A program made the position numbers and the translations under genes. The notes beneath the pieces are model-generated. The model searched no databases. It was not told the origin of the DNA and saw only the letters and a list, made by a program, of their open reading frames with translations. Below are positions 1-8,732 of a DNA stretch of 64,000 bases, piece by piece (the stretch's first letter is position 1; every line of letters begins with the position of its first letter). The stretch is from Synechococcales cyanobacterium CNB (GTDB taxonomy: Bacteria; Planctomycetota; Phycisphaerae; Phycisphaerales; UBA1924), in NCBI GenBank assembly GCA_030263455.1, contig SZOZ01000008.1, positions 124,001 through 188,000 of the forward strand, written 5' to 3'.

Positions 1-90
1 CCGCGCCTTCGTCCGGTAGGCGCGCCGGATGTCGTCAGCGGAGGCGCCGCGTGTGACGCCGAGAATCTCGTAGTAATCGCGCACGGACAT
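1..90 (-). CDS. DnaJ-type J-domain protein, N-terminus only
   Basis: Only the first 30 codons are in the window; the gene runs off the left edge. The peptide begins MSVRDYYEILGV and continues with an ADDIRRAYR segment. This is helix I, the loop and the start of helix II of a J-domain, which stimulates Hsp70 (DnaK) ATPase activity. The diagnostic HPD motif would lie just outside the window. It starts 45 bases after the CpcT-FKBP gene on the same strand, so a foldase and a co-chaperone may be co-transcribed. DnaJ itself and a shorter J-domain protein such as CbpA cannot be told apart here. Confidence 0.8.
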   Translation of the reverse strand, partial: MSVRDYYEILGVTRGASADDIRRAYRTKAR

Positions 91-135
91 CTGTTGACTG
101 TATGTCGGAGACGAGCGATCGCGAGCCAGCGACGG

Positions 136-1266
136 TCAGTGCCCGTTGTGGTCGTGATCGTCGTGCTCGCCACCCTGCTCGCCGGCCGGGGCGGGCAGGT
201 CGTCCGGACGGCGGATGAACATGCACTCGACCTCGAAGACGAGGGTGGCGTTCGGGGGAATGCGTCCGTTCCCCGCGCCGCTCGCGCCGTAGGCCTGATC
301 GGGCGGGAGGATGAACTTACGGACATCGCCGAGGCGCATGCCGTAGGTCGCGGTCCGCCAGCCGGGGATGAGTCGTCCTGGCGCCTGGTAGGTCAGCGGG
401 CGGCCGCCGGGGCGGAGGGAGGAGTCGAACATCGTGCCGTCGGTGAGCCAGCCGCTGTAGTGGAAGGAGACCTGGTCGTTGTCGTCGAGGGCGACACCCT
501 CGGAGCCGGAGCGCATGATGATGACCTTGACGCCGTCGTCGCGGTCTTGGAGCCGGAACGGATGGTCGAACCGCTCGTAGGAGTAGTTCGCGTCGCCTGC
601 CGCGCCCCAGACGACCTTGCCGTCGGCGTCGTACCCGCGGTCGGCGGTGGTGAGGCGATTGCGTGTGATGGTCAGTTCGCTGGTCATCTCGACCGCGCCT
701 CCTGCGGCCGTGGGGTAGGGGTAGGGTGTCTTGCCCTTGTAGCCATCGCCGTCGCGGCTGAGCGCGAGGTCAAGGGTGGCGATGAGGGAATCGCGTGGCA
801 CGTCGGGAAAGAGGCCGGGGGTGAGCCAGATGCCGGTCATCATGCCGACGGTCTCGTGCTCCGGGTTGCGGAACTCGAGCGTGCGGAGTCGGACGTTACC
901 CGAGTGGCGGTACAACTGGAAGATGGCGCGCCTGTACGGGCGGTGCAGCGCGTCGGCGCGTGCGATCTCGGCGTAGAGGGCGTCGGGGATCTGGGAGAGA
1001 CGGACCGGGGTGACGGTCATGACGATCTCGACGGAGCCGCCGCCGTCCGCGACGGCCACGCCCGAGGTCGTGCGCCACGACCCGCTGAGCATGTCGGCGA
1101 TGCGTCCGAACTCGGGGTCCGACCACGCGGGCGTGTACGACAGCTCGACCGGGGCGGCGGGTGGAGCGGGCTGTGGTCCGTCCTGAGCGAACGAGGTGGC
1201 GGCGGCGAGCGCCGCCGCGCCGATCGCGCACGATGCGAGCAGCCTGGTGATGGACGCCTTGATCAT
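136..1266 (-). CDS. Secreted CpcT/CpeT-like domain fused to FKBP peptidyl-prolyl isomerase
   Basis: The 376-residue protein has a signal peptide (about residues 1-28, ending SFA-QDG). A CpcT/CpeT-like domain follows (about 45-225), recognised by PYRRAIFQLY, a GYKGKTPYP stretch and DRGYDADGKVVWGA. An FKBP domain follows (about 250-355; VSFHYSGWLTDGTMFDSS, RLIPGW, IPPNATLVFEVE). CpcT/CpeT proteins in cyanobacteria attach bilins to phycobiliproteins; nothing here suggests that substrate. FKBPs catalyse proline cis-trans isomerisation. The tail ends EHDDHDHNGH, a His/Asp-rich stretch reminiscent of metal-binding SlyD tails. I chose the ATG at 1266 because GGAG lies 9 bases upstream; an earlier in-frame ATG exists at 1281. 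It sits between mdh and dnaJ on one strand, probably in an operon. Confidence 0.85.
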   Translation of the reverse strand: MIKASITRLLASCAIGAAALAAATSFAQDGPQPAPPAAPVELSYTPAWSDPEFGRIADMLSGSWRTTSGVAVADGGGSVEIVMTVTPVRLSQIPDALYAEIARADALHRPYRRAIFQLYRHSGNVRLRTLEFRNPEHETVGMMTGIWLTPGLFPDVPRDSLIATLDLALSRDGDGYKGKTPYPYPTAAGGAVEMTSELTITRNRLTTADRGYDADGKVVWGAAGDANYSYERFDHPFRLQDRDDGVKVIIMRSGSEGVALDDNDQVSFHYSGWLTDGTMFDSSLRPGGRPLTYQAPGRLIPGWRTATYGMRLGDVRKFILPPDQAYGASGAGNGRIPPNATLVFEVECMFIRRPDDLPAPAGEQGGEHDDHDHNGH

Positions 1267-1304
1267 GGTTCCGATCTCCATCCTTCGGTCGATCCGTTGG
1301 CGGA

Positions 1305-2255
1305 TCAGGCCAGTTCGGGGAACATGCGCCGCACGACGCCGACGAGATCCTTCACGTGCGCGACGGACTCGGCGAAGAGTTTCTGCTCGTCGGGCTGGAG
1401 CTTGAACTCGACGATCCGCTCGACGCCGGCGGAGCCGAGCACGGCGGGGACGCCGACGAAGTATCCGCCGACGCCGAACTCGCGGTCGCAGTATGCGGCG
1501 CTGGGGATGATGCGTTTCTTGTCCTTGACGATGGCCTCGACCATCTGGACGGTTCCGCTGGCGGGCGCGTAGTAGGCGCTGGTGCCCATGAGTTTGACGA
1601 TTTCGCCGCCGCCGACCTTGGCGCGTTCGACGCAGGCGTCGATCTTTTCCTTGGGGAGCAGGTCGGCGATGGGGATGCCGTGGACGCTGGTGAGGCGCGG
1701 GAGGGGGACCATGTCATCGCCGTGCCCGCCGAGGAGCAGGGCGGAGATGTCCTCGATCGAGCAGCCGAGTTCCATGGCGAGGAACGCGCGGAACCGAGCC
1801 ACGTCCAGCGCGCCGGCCTGCCCCATGATCCGGGAGGTTGGGAAGCCCGTCGCCTTCCACGCCGTGTAGACCATCGCGTCGAGTGGGTTCGAGACGACGA
1901 TGACGATGGACTTCGGGGCGTGCTCGGCGACCTGCTCGGAGACGCTCTTGACGATCTTGACGTTGGTCTCGATGAGGTCGTCGCGGCTCATGCCGGGCTT
2001 GCGGGGAAGGCCGGCGGTGATGACGACGACGTCGGAGCCGGCGATGTCGCGGTAGTCGCTGGTGCCAACGACGCGCGAGTCGAAGCGCTCGATCGGTCCG
2101 CAGCAGAGGAGGTCGAGGGCCTTGCCCCTGGCGACGCCGTCGCGGTCGGGGATGTCAAGGAGCACGATGTCGCCGAGTTCCTTGGCGGCGGCCCAGTGGG
2201 CGCAGGTCGCCCCGACGTTTCCGGCGCCGATCACCGCAATCTTCGCACGACGCAT
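1305..2255 (-). CDS. mdh: Malate dehydrogenase (LDH-like type)
   Basis: The 316-residue enzyme has the usual length for the NAD-dependent lactate/malate dehydrogenase superfamily and interconverts malate and oxaloacetate in the citric acid cycle. The N-terminal Rossmann motif is GAGNVGATCA (residues 10-19). The mobile-loop segment AGLPRKPGMSRDD carries the two substrate-binding arginines, and its RKPGMSR form favours malate over lactate. SNPLDAMVY and the catalytic histidine in GGHGDDMVP are present. GGAGAG lies 5 bases before the ATG. A gap of 38 bases separates it from the downstream CpcT-FKBP gene. A citrate synthase gene is also in the window (50.7 kb). Confidence 0.95.
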   Translation of the reverse strand: MRRAKIAVIGAGNVGATCAHWAAAKELGDIVLLDIPDRDGVARGKALDLLCCGPIERFDSRVVGTSDYRDIAGSDVVVITAGLPRKPGMSRDDLIETNVKIVKSVSEQVAEHAPKSIVIVVSNPLDAMVYTAWKATGFPTSRIMGQAGALDVARFRAFLAMELGCSIEDISALLLGGHGDDMVPLPRLTSVHGIPIADLLPKEKIDACVERAKVGGGEIVKLMGTSAYYAPASGTVQMVEAIVKDKKRIIPSAAYCDREFGVGGYFVGVPAVLGSAGVERIVEFKLQPDEQKLFAESVAHVKDLVGVVRRMFPELA

Positions 2256-2523
2256 GGGTCTCTCCGGGTTCGCCAGCGGCGGCGTCCGCCGCGGCGGGCG
2301 GGACTATAGCCGGGCAGCATCCCGACAGGCCGCGCACCCGCTTCCGAGGACGCCACGGGGGCATGGTGGCCAGGTGCAGCCAGGCCGGCGCGAACAGCGA
2401 CCCGAAGTCGCACCGAAGCGCTTGATCCGGCGCCGGGAACCGCTGAAACTGTCGGGTGTGCCCCGCCCGACGCGCGGTGTGTTCACGCACCTTCGGTTCA
2501 CGCCATTCGAGGGAGAGAAGACG

Positions 2524-3321
2524 ATGAACTTCGCTGCACGCTTCGGCCTGTGCTCGACGATCGCCCTGGTTTCAACCTGCACGCTCTCGGTCGCGCAACC
2601 GACCTACTGGGTGACCAAGGAGACGACGCTCTACCGCTTCAAGCAGGGCGGGCCGGTGAAGACGTTCCAGTTGAGCGATCGAATCCGGGGGCTTGGCGCG
2701 CGATCGGACGGGTCGCTGTTCGCGGTCAGCCCGGTCCTGCCCGACAACGATGAGCCGGAGTTCTACCACATCTTCAACCCGTTCGCGGCGCACGTGAGCC
2801 TCACGCCGACGGACGTGCAGACGGTCGCGTTCTCCTCCGTCACGGAGGTCGGCAACGTGCTGTACGGGACGGGCGGTCCGGGGAACCTGTACCTGATCGA
2901 CCCGTCCAACAACTACCAGCCGACGCTGATCGGTTCCACGGGCCTGGCCGACGTCGGCGGGCTTGCCTACGACGCCCTCTCGGGCACGCTCTACGCGCTC
3001 GACAACGCGACCGACGGCCTCTACCCGATCGACTTCGGATCGGGCGCGGCGGGACCGCTCATCGGCACGCTCGGGATCGACTCCGATTCCTGCGGCATCG
3101 AGTTCCTGAACGGGACGCTCTACGCCGCGATCCAGAACATCACCGACGACAAGTTCCAGATCGGGACCATCGACACCTCGTCGGGGGCGTTCTCGCCGTT
3201 CTTCGACCTGCTCGACTTTGCGGAGCGGAGCGCCACCGGCTTCGCGCTCGTGCCCGCGCCGTCGGGTCTGGCCTTGCTGGGCACAGCGGGGCTCGTGCTG
3301 GCGCGCCGGCGGCGCGGCTGA
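2524..3321 (+). CDS. Secreted protein with PEP-CTERM-like sorting tail
   Basis: The 265-residue protein starts at an ATG preceded by GAGGGAGAGAAG and has a signal peptide (about residues 1-24, ending SVAQ). The body contains repeated strands such as TLYRFKQGG, LYGTGGPGNLYLID and YDALSGTLYALDN. These resemble the blades of a beta-propeller of the kind that reports on time or state data, but no precise family can be assigned. The C-terminus (APSGLALLGTAGLVLARRRRG) has the Pro motif, hydrophobic helix and Arg cluster of a PEP-CTERM-like signal, which an exosortase/archaeosortase-type enzyme would process. No such enzyme is in the window. The gene lies 23 bases before the flavin reductase. Confidence 0.8.
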   Translation: MNFAARFGLCSTIALVSTCTLSVAQPTYWVTKETTLYRFKQGGPVKTFQLSDRIRGLGARSDGSLFAVSPVLPDNDEPEFYHIFNPFAAHVSLTPTDVQTVAFSSVTEVGNVLYGTGGPGNLYLIDPSNNYQPTLIGSTGLADVGGLAYDALSGTLYALDNATDGLYPIDFGSGAAGPLIGTLGIDSDSCGIEFLNGTLYAAIQNITDDKFQIGTIDTSSGAFSPFFDLLDFAERSATGFALVPAPSGLALLGTAGLVLARRRRG

Positions 3322-3344
3322 GCCGACCCCCTTACCCTCGGGGC

Positions 3345-4022
3345 ATGGAGATCGACCCGGAGCGTCTCACGGTCGCCGAGCGGTACAAGCTGCTGATCGG
3401 TTGCATCGTCCCGCGCCCGATCGCGTTCGTTTCGACCGTCTCTCCCGACGGGCGGCCAAACCTTGCACCGTTCTCGTTCTTCGCGGGCGTCGGCTCGAAC
3501 CCGATGACGCTGCTCTTCTGCCCGGCGAACGACGCCGAGGGCGACGAGAAGGACACGCTGCGCAACTGCAAGCCGGAGAGCGAAGGCGGCACCGGCGAGT
3601 TCGTGGTGAACCTGGCGAGCGAGCGGTATGCGCACCTCGTTGCGGCCGCCGCGGAGCCGCTGCCGCACGGGGAGAGCGAGTTTGACCTGACGGGACTGAC
3701 GCCCGCGCCGAGCGTGGTCGTGCGTCCGCCGCGCGTCGCGGAGTCGCCGGTCGCGTTCGAGTGCCGGACGGAACAGGTGATCCGCACGAATCCGGGCGAG
3801 CCGGCGGGTGGGAACGTGGTGATCGGGCGGGTGGTTCACGTTCACGCCGATGAGGGCGTGCTGAACGAGCGGTTTCACGCCGACCCGGATCGGCTGGGGA
3901 CGGTTGCCCGGATGGGCGGGCACACGTACTGCCGGACGCGAGAGCGGTTCACGCTGGCCATCGGGCGTCCTTCGCTGGGAACGCCGCGACCGTGGGAAAA
4001 GCAAACGGGGCCTCCGCTCTGA
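3345..4022 (+). CDS. Flavin reductase family protein (FMN-binding split barrel)
   Basis: The 225-residue protein matches the flavin reductase / flavoredoxin family. RPIAFVSTVSPDGRPNLAPFSFF (about residues 25-47) is the typical N-terminal strand-turn that places FMN, followed by a GSNPMTLLFC segment, EFVVNLASE, and AGGNVVIGRVVHVHADE (about 155-172). Members reduce flavins with NAD(P)H or act as flavoredoxins; the natural partner is not apparent. A strong hairpin (4005-4037) overlaps the stop codon and probably ends transcription. The gene may be co-transcribed with the preceding PEP-CTERM gene, 23 bases away, but no functional link is evident. Confidence 0.85.
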   Translation: MEIDPERLTVAERYKLLIGCIVPRPIAFVSTVSPDGRPNLAPFSFFAGVGSNPMTLLFCPANDAEGDEKDTLRNCKPESEGGTGEFVVNLASERYAHLVAAAAEPLPHGESEFDLTGLTPAPSVVVRPPRVAESPVAFECRTEQVIRTNPGEPAGGNVVIGRVVHVHADEGVLNERFHADPDRLGTVARMGGHTYCRTRERFTLAIGRPSLGTPRPWEKQTGPPL

Positions 4023-4037
4023 TCGCGGAAGCCCCGT
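4005..4037. terminator. Bidirectional hairpin between convergent genes
   Basis: ACGGGGC..CCGC pairs with GCGG..GCCCCGT around a 7-base loop (12 of 13 pairs). The left arm overlaps the flavin reductase stop codon, and the hairpin separates it from the convergent PEP-CTERM gene. There is no clear T tract on either side. Confidence 0.6.
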
Positions 4038-4067
4038 GGACGGGGTTGAGTTGTGAAGCGGCGGCTC

Positions 4068-4724
4068 TCAGCGACGACGACGGAAGGCCACCGCGCCGCC
4101 GACGAGGGCGAGGGCGATGGTGCCCGGGGCGGGGATGATCTCCGCGCTGACGAGCGTGGGAACGCCACTGAAGCTCTTGGTCATGAACTCGCTGGCGGAG
4201 GAGATGAAGAGCTGGACGAGCGCGCCCTCGAAGGGAGCGATCGGGCCCTGGAAGTTGGTGCTGAAGACGCCGGCGGTGGAGCCGTTGAACTTGGCGTCGC
4301 CGGAGTTGTCGTTGATGAGGACGTTGCTGAGCTGTCCATTGAAGAAGACGGTGCCGAACGCGCCCTTGATCCAGGTACCCTCGACGAGGCCGGTGATGGT
4401 GTCGCCGTTGGCATCGGTGACGGTGAACGAGCCTTTGCCGTCGGCGGTCGAGCCGTTGTTGTTCGTGACGTCGATGGTGAGGGTGTAGTCGGCGGAGTCG
4501 AAGCCGTGGAAGCCGGCGTTGAACTGCGCCGTCCCGCCCGCGCCCGTCAGCCGGGTCACGTCGCCCGAGGTGAGCGAGCCGGCCTTTGCGTTGAAGATCG
4601 CGGTGCCCGCGTCATACGACCCGTCGAGGTCGCTGTAGGTGTACGAGAGGATCGCGTCCGCCGAAGCGACGCCCGCCAGCCCCAGCGCGGCAACCGCGCC
4701 CAGTCCGATGCACACACGGTTCAT
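4068..4724 (-). CDS. Secreted protein with PEP-CTERM-like sorting tail
   Basis: The 218-residue protein begins MNRVCIGLGAVAALGLAGV and has a signal peptide ending SADA (about residue 23). The middle is a Gly/Asn/Thr-rich beta-type sequence (TIDVTNNNGS, FTVTDANGDTITG, GQLSNVLIND) with no family I recognise. The tail IIPAPGTIALALVGGAVAFRRRR is a PEP-CTERM-like sorting signal with PAP in place of PEP. The start was chosen for AGGAGAG 8 bases before the ATG; the open frame extends further upstream without a better start. It may be distantly related to the two neighbouring secreted proteins at 5045 and 5894, which are encoded on the same strand. Confidence 0.8.
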   Translation of the reverse strand: MNRVCIGLGAVAALGLAGVASADAILSYTYSDLDGSYDAGTAIFNAKAGSLTSGDVTRLTGAGGTAQFNAGFHGFDSADYTLTIDVTNNNGSTADGKGSFTVTDANGDTITGLVEGTWIKGAFGTVFFNGQLSNVLINDNSGDAKFNGSTAGVFSTNFQGPIAPFEGALVQLFISSASEFMTKSFSGVPTLVSAEIIPAPGTIALALVGGAVAFRRRR

Positions 4725-5044
4725 TTCTGGTTCTCTCCTGTTTGAATCTTTCAACCCAACGGTCAGTGGACAAACACACACACGAAACCGCGGGAGTTCC
4801 CGGCCGACCCCGCATCCGCCCGAACCGGGCAGAAGCCTCCTCGGGGCCTCCGGCATCTCTCCCTTCGACGGGGGTACTGTACCAGTTTCACACCCGGTTT
4901 CAAGAGGCATCCCACGAATTGGCCAGTGAGAATCGCCGGCCGTGACTCGGACAGTCCGATACGCACACTCGAAACCATCCACTGATGCAAAACGCCCCTT
5001 ATGGGGCGTTTTGTGGGTGTCTGTACGGGTATGCGTGAGGCGAC
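4725..5044. other. Intergenic region, no gene seen
   Basis: This 320-bp gap separates two secreted-protein genes on the minus strand. It holds the perfect hairpin at 4988-5013 and presumably the promoter of the 4068-4724 gene, although no convincing -35/-10 pair was seen. Confidence 0.5.
4988..5013. terminator. Perfect hairpin terminator downstream of the 5045-5812 gene
   Basis: CAAAACGCCCC and GGGGCGTTTTG form a perfect 11-bp stem with a 4-base TTAT loop. The outer AAAA/TTTT arms make it work as an intrinsic terminator in either direction. It lies 32 bases beyond the stop of the minus-strand secreted-protein gene. Confidence 0.85.
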
Positions 5045-5812
5045 TCAGCGTCTGCGGCGAGTCGCGACGAATCCGAGACCAGTGCCGACGAGGGCGAGCA
5101 CCCCCGGAGCAGGGATGACCACGAAGACGCCAGTGCCGGCGGCCGAGTCGTTCGCTGTCAGGGTGAACTTCCACTCCGCGAACATCTCGGAAGCTGGACC
5201 ACCGAGGGCGATGAAGTTGCCCGCGCCGGCCGGGTACTCGTCAGAGTCGGAGTTGGTTCCCCAAGCGTCCGGCTCAACGAGCGGGCCGGAGATGAGGGAG
5301 GCGAAGGCGGTCCCGAAGTTGTAGCTGGTGTGGTACATGGTGCCGCCGGGCATCAGCCCCTTCACGGAGGCCCCGTTGCCGTCGCCGTCGGTCACGGTCA
5401 TCCCCGCGGACGCGCGTGCGAAGGGATTGCTGATGGTCGGGAAGCCAAGCGACCCGATGGTGATGGTGAAGGTGGTGTCAACCGCACCGGCCTGGACGGA
5501 GAAGCCGCCGCTGAGCACGGGATCGTGCTCGATGTAGGACGACCCTTGGACGAGGCGTGCGATGAGACTGCCGTTGTTGGGGTCGACGAAATCGATGGCG
5601 GAGGGGAGCATCCAGAACCACGCGTCCTCGGAGACCCACTCCCCGTCTTCGAGCGAGACCTTGTAGGTCGCCTCGCCCAGCGAACTGGTGGCCTTGAAGA
5701 TGAGCGGTGGGTTTGAAATGTCGGCGAGGGCCGGAGCGGCGAGCGCCAGGCAGAGGCCCCCCGCGACGAGAACTCGAACGAGCCGAGGCTCCGCCTCAAT
5801 GCGAACGTTCAT
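5045..5812 (-). CDS. Secreted PEP-CTERM-like protein, paralogue A of a tandem pair
   Basis: The 255-residue protein has an N-terminal signal peptide (cleavage near ALADISNPP, about residue 30) and ends FVVIPAPGVLALVGTGLGFVATRRRR, a PEP-CTERM-like tail. It is clearly homologous to the next gene (5894-6640). Shared features are the TTFTITIGSLGFPTI / TSFSVGSGLLSFPTL segment, ASAGMTVTDGDGNG / ASAGVSITDVNGNG, SDEYPAGAGNF / SDEFPGGGGFA, and a W-x-FTLTA-x-D stretch before the tail. The role is unknown, but a surface or matrix protein is likely. A perfect terminator hairpin follows at 4988-5013. Confidence 0.8.
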   Translation of the reverse strand: MNVRIEAEPRLVRVLVAGGLCLALAAPALADISNPPLIFKATSSLGEATYKVSLEDGEWVSEDAWFWMLPSAIDFVDPNNGSLIARLVQGSSYIEHDPVLSGGFSVQAGAVDTTFTITIGSLGFPTISNPFARASAGMTVTDGDGNGASVKGLMPGGTMYHTSYNFGTAFASLISGPLVEPDAWGTNSDSDEYPAGAGNFIALGGPASEMFAEWKFTLTANDSAAGTGVFVVIPAPGVLALVGTGLGFVATRRRR

Positions 5813-5893
5813 GCTTCAACCTCTCCTCTGTGGACTGTTGCAAACCCGGGAGGACTGCCACGCCCTTCCGGCGGGACTGCGCGAAATGACCGA

Positions 5894-6640
5894 TCAGCGA
5901 CGGCGACGGATCGCGGCCAGGCCGCTCAGGCCGAGGAGGGCCAGGGAGGCTGGAGCCGGGATGATGGTGTAGACGCTGGTGCCGCTGGCCAGGTCGAATG
6001 CGGTGAGTGTGAAGGCCCAGCGAGAGCTCATATCGAAGACGCCGCCACCGATGTTGGCGAACCCACCGCCGCCGGGGAACTCGTCGGACATCGTGTCGCT
6101 GGAGAAGGCCCCCGCGGAGAAGCTGCTGTTGAGGAGCGAGGCGAACTGGGTGCCTCCCGGGACTTCGCCGTTGTAGTGAGAGAGGTGCGCGCCGGCGGCG
6201 TCTGGGGTGAAGGTCACGCCGTTGCCGTTGACGTCGGTGATGCTGACGCCCGCGGAGGCAGCGCCCTTGGCGTTGAAGAGCGTCGGGAAGCTGAGGAGGC
6301 CGGAGCCGACCGAGAAGCTCGTGTTCTGGTTGTTCGCCTGCACGTTGAAGTTCAGGTGGATCACGGGGTCGGCGATGAAGGTGACGGACGCGGTGCCGAG
6401 CGTCGCGAGGACGGAGCCGCTCTGGGACTTGATGTCGATGGGGTTGTCCAGGTTCCAGTAGAAGTTGCCCTTGTCGTCCCACGTTCCCATGTCGCTGGTG
6501 GCGACGAAGGAGCCGGACTCGCCACCGACGGACGCGACGAGTGTGAAGACTTCGTACGAGATGTCCGCGTATGCGGCGCCGCTGACCGCGAGAAGCGCCA
6601 CCACACCGCTGACCGTCCCACCGAGCCGATTCCGTGTCAT
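5894..6640 (-). CDS. Secreted PEP-CTERM-like protein, paralogue B of a tandem pair
   Basis: The 248-residue protein has a signal peptide (about residues 1-26, ending AAYADIS). It has the same beta-rich body as its neighbour at 5045-5812 and a tail reading IIPAPASLALLGLSGLAAIRRRR. The ATG at 6640 is preceded by GGAGAGAAGG at good spacing; the open frame upstream to 6733 lacks signal-peptide character. Tandem duplication followed by divergence is the simplest explanation for the pair. The function is unknown. Confidence 0.8.
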   Translation of the reverse strand: MTRNRLGGTVSGVVALLAVSGAAYADISYEVFTLVASVGGESGSFVATSDMGTWDDKGNFYWNLDNPIDIKSQSGSVLATLGTASVTFIADPVIHLNFNVQANNQNTSFSVGSGLLSFPTLFNAKGAASAGVSITDVNGNGVTFTPDAAGAHLSHYNGEVPGGTQFASLLNSSFSAGAFSSDTMSDEFPGGGGFANIGGGVFDMSSRWAFTLTAFDLASGTSVYTIIPAPASLALLGLSGLAAIRRRR

Positions 6641-7037
6641 GACCTTCTCTCCAGTTCCGATCGCGCTCTTCGCGAGTCCGGGAACACCCCGCGCTCGAAC
6701 GCAACGCACTTTCCTGAACTGTTCCGGCCACACAACGGCGGCCGACGTCTCCTCCCGGTCTGTGACGGCAGCCCGACGAGGGGCTGAGGCATGCTCTCTC
6801 TGCCCACGATCTCACCGGGAATGAAAGGACATGTCAATACCTTTCATGTGCTTTCGTCCGAGAAATCGAACCGATGGAAACATCGTTAGGATTGTGTTTG
6901 GTCCCGATTGTTCATGTCTGGCCAAGTTGCCGGGGTCGAGGAGGGTGATTCGAGCCGCGGCAGGAGATCGAGTGATCGTCGCTCCACGCCGCCTTGGTAG
7001 ACTCGGGCTGCAGGGGCGAGGTAGAGAGAGAGGCCTT
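6641..7037. other. Intergenic region between divergent secreted-protein genes
   Basis: No gene is seen in these 397 bp. The segment 6825-6915 is clearly less GC-rich than its surroundings and probably holds promoters for both directions. One candidate on the minus strand is TTGACA at 6837-6832 with TGAGAT 17 bases further; the -10 match is poor, so this is only a suggestion. Confidence 0.4.
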
Positions 7038-8669
7038 GTGGGCCGATGCATGCCGACCATGCTGGTCGCCGCGCTGGCGTGCGCGACCTCGCTCGTGACC
7101 AACGCAAGCGCGCGACCATCGTGCTGCGCGATTCCCGTCCGCGCGTTTGAGCCGCCGCGCGAGAGCGGCTGGACCGAGGCGGGCGATCGCCGCCTGATTC
7201 TGAGGCTGGCCCCCGGCGCGTCGCTCACGATCGGCGCTGACGGGCGTGCAGCCATCACGCATCCCGCGGTGGACGGGGCTGTTTCCGAGCTGCTGAGCCG
7301 CACCGTGAACTCGCTGGGTGGAGAGTTCGAGCCGGCACTCCCGTTCAAGCCTGCGAGCACGGCGGCGTTTGCTGCCTCCGGCCTGGACCGGTTCGTTGCC
7401 CTGAGGCTGGACGCGAGCGCGGATGCGGATGCTGTCGTGCGCGCGCTCGCCGAGTACCCGTCGCTGATCGTGAGCGTGCGTCCTTCGCGGATCGGCCGCG
7501 CCGCAACGCAGGGGACCATACCGGACGATCCACTTTTCCCGCTGCAGTACGCACTCCTGAACACGGGTCAGACCGTGCAAGGGCAGCAGGGCATCGCGGG
7601 CGCGGACATCCGCGCGACAGGCGCGTGGGCGTTCGGCGCGGTCGGGACGGGCGTCGTGGTCGCCGTCCTGGATTCGGGGATCAGCGCGAGCCACCCGGAC
7701 CTGCTCGACAGGCTGCTGCCGGGCTGGAACTTCGTGGGCAACAACGACAACACGGACGACGAGTACTCCTCGCACGGCACGCACTGCGCCGGCATCGCGG
7801 CGGCCTCCGGCGACAACGGCGTGGGCATCGCGGGCGTCGCGTGGTCCGCCGGCATTCTGCCGGTGAAGGTGCTGAACAAGTACGGCTTCGGCACGGAACT
7901 GCTCTGCGGGGCGGGCCTGGTCTGGGCGGCGGATCGGGGTGCGCGGGTCGCGTCGGTGAGCATCGGGTTCGACCCCGCGCCGGGCGGGGACGAGGACACC
8001 TTTCTTCGCGCCGCCGTCGATTACGCGACGGCTGCCGGCATGCTGGTGGTGGCCTCCGCGGGCAACACGCCGACCGCCCCGGTCGTCGCGCCGGCCCGGT
8101 ACCCCAACGCGGTCGCGGTCGGCGCGACGGACAACCGCGACATCCTGTGGCCTGCGAGCGCGACGGGGCCTGAGATCAGCGTGGTCGCGCCCGGTGTCGG
8201 CATCATTTCGACGTGGGACTCGAAGCACTTCGGCCAGGGTGAGAACACGTATGACTACGCGACGGGCACGAGCCAGGCGTGCCCGCACGTCGCGGGTCTG
8301 GCCGCGCTGCTCTTTGCCGTTGACCCGTCGCTCACCCCGGCGAAGGCCCGAAGGATCATCGAATCGACGGCGGACGACCTGGGTCCGCCGGGCCGGGACG
8401 ACCAGCACGGTCACGGGCGCATCAACGCGGAACGGGCCGTTCGCGCTGCGCTCGCCCATCTGCCGGACGACGCGATCAACGGGGACGAGTGGTGGTGGTG
8501 CGTCGCGGACTTCAACCGCGACGGCATCGTGGACACACGCGACTTCGTCGGATACCTCAACGCGTGGGCGGGGGGCGAGGATGACGCCGACATCGCGGCG
8601 CCGTTCGGCGTGGTGGACACACTGGACTTCCTGGCGTTCTTGAACTGGTTTGCGAAGGGTTGTCCGTGA
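7038..8669 (+). CDS. Secreted subtilisin-like (S8) protease with C-terminal dockerin-like module
   Basis: The 543-residue protein has a signal peptide (MLVAALACATSLVTNASA) and an N-terminal propeptide-like part (about residues 25-160). The S8 catalytic domain follows: Asp in VVAVLDSGISASHPD (about 215), His in SSHGTHCAGIAA (about 250) and Ser in TGTSQACPHVAG (about 415). The C-terminus (CVADFNRDGIVDTRDF, then VVDTLDFLAFLNWF and KGCP) is a two-repeat dockerin-like module. In Planctomycetes such modules are thought to anchor or assemble exported proteins. The GTG at 7038 was chosen because GAGAGAGAGG lies just upstream; an ATG at 7050 is the alternative. It probably degrades external protein. 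Confidence 0.9.
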   Translation: MGRCMPTMLVAALACATSLVTNASARPSCCAIPVRAFEPPRESGWTEAGDRRLILRLAPGASLTIGADGRAAITHPAVDGAVSELLSRTVNSLGGEFEPALPFKPASTAAFAASGLDRFVALRLDASADADAVVRALAEYPSLIVSVRPSRIGRAATQGTIPDDPLFPLQYALLNTGQTVQGQQGIAGADIRATGAWAFGAVGTGVVVAVLDSGISASHPDLLDRLLPGWNFVGNNDNTDDEYSSHGTHCAGIAAASGDNGVGIAGVAWSAGILPVKVLNKYGFGTELLCGAGLVWAADRGARVASVSIGFDPAPGGDEDTFLRAAVDYATAAGMLVVASAGNTPTAPVVAPARYPNAVAVGATDNRDILWPASATGPEISVVAPGVGIISTWDSKHFGQGENTYDYATGTSQACPHVAGLAALLFAVDPSLTPAKARRIIESTADDLGPPGRDDQHGHGRINAERAVRAALAHLPDDAINGDEWWWCVADFNRDGIVDTRDFVGYLNAWAGGEDDADIAAPFGVVDTLDFLAFLNWFAKGCP

Positions 8670-8732
8670 GAGCCAGGCTGGAGAAGCGAAGCACGAACCG
8701 CTCATCTCATCACATCGGCGCAAAGAAAGAAT

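Noticed and set aside
94-1572. Plus-strand open frame over the CpcT-FKBP and mdh genes
   Set aside because: It is antisense to two clearly identified genes, with no signal peptide, domain or proper start.
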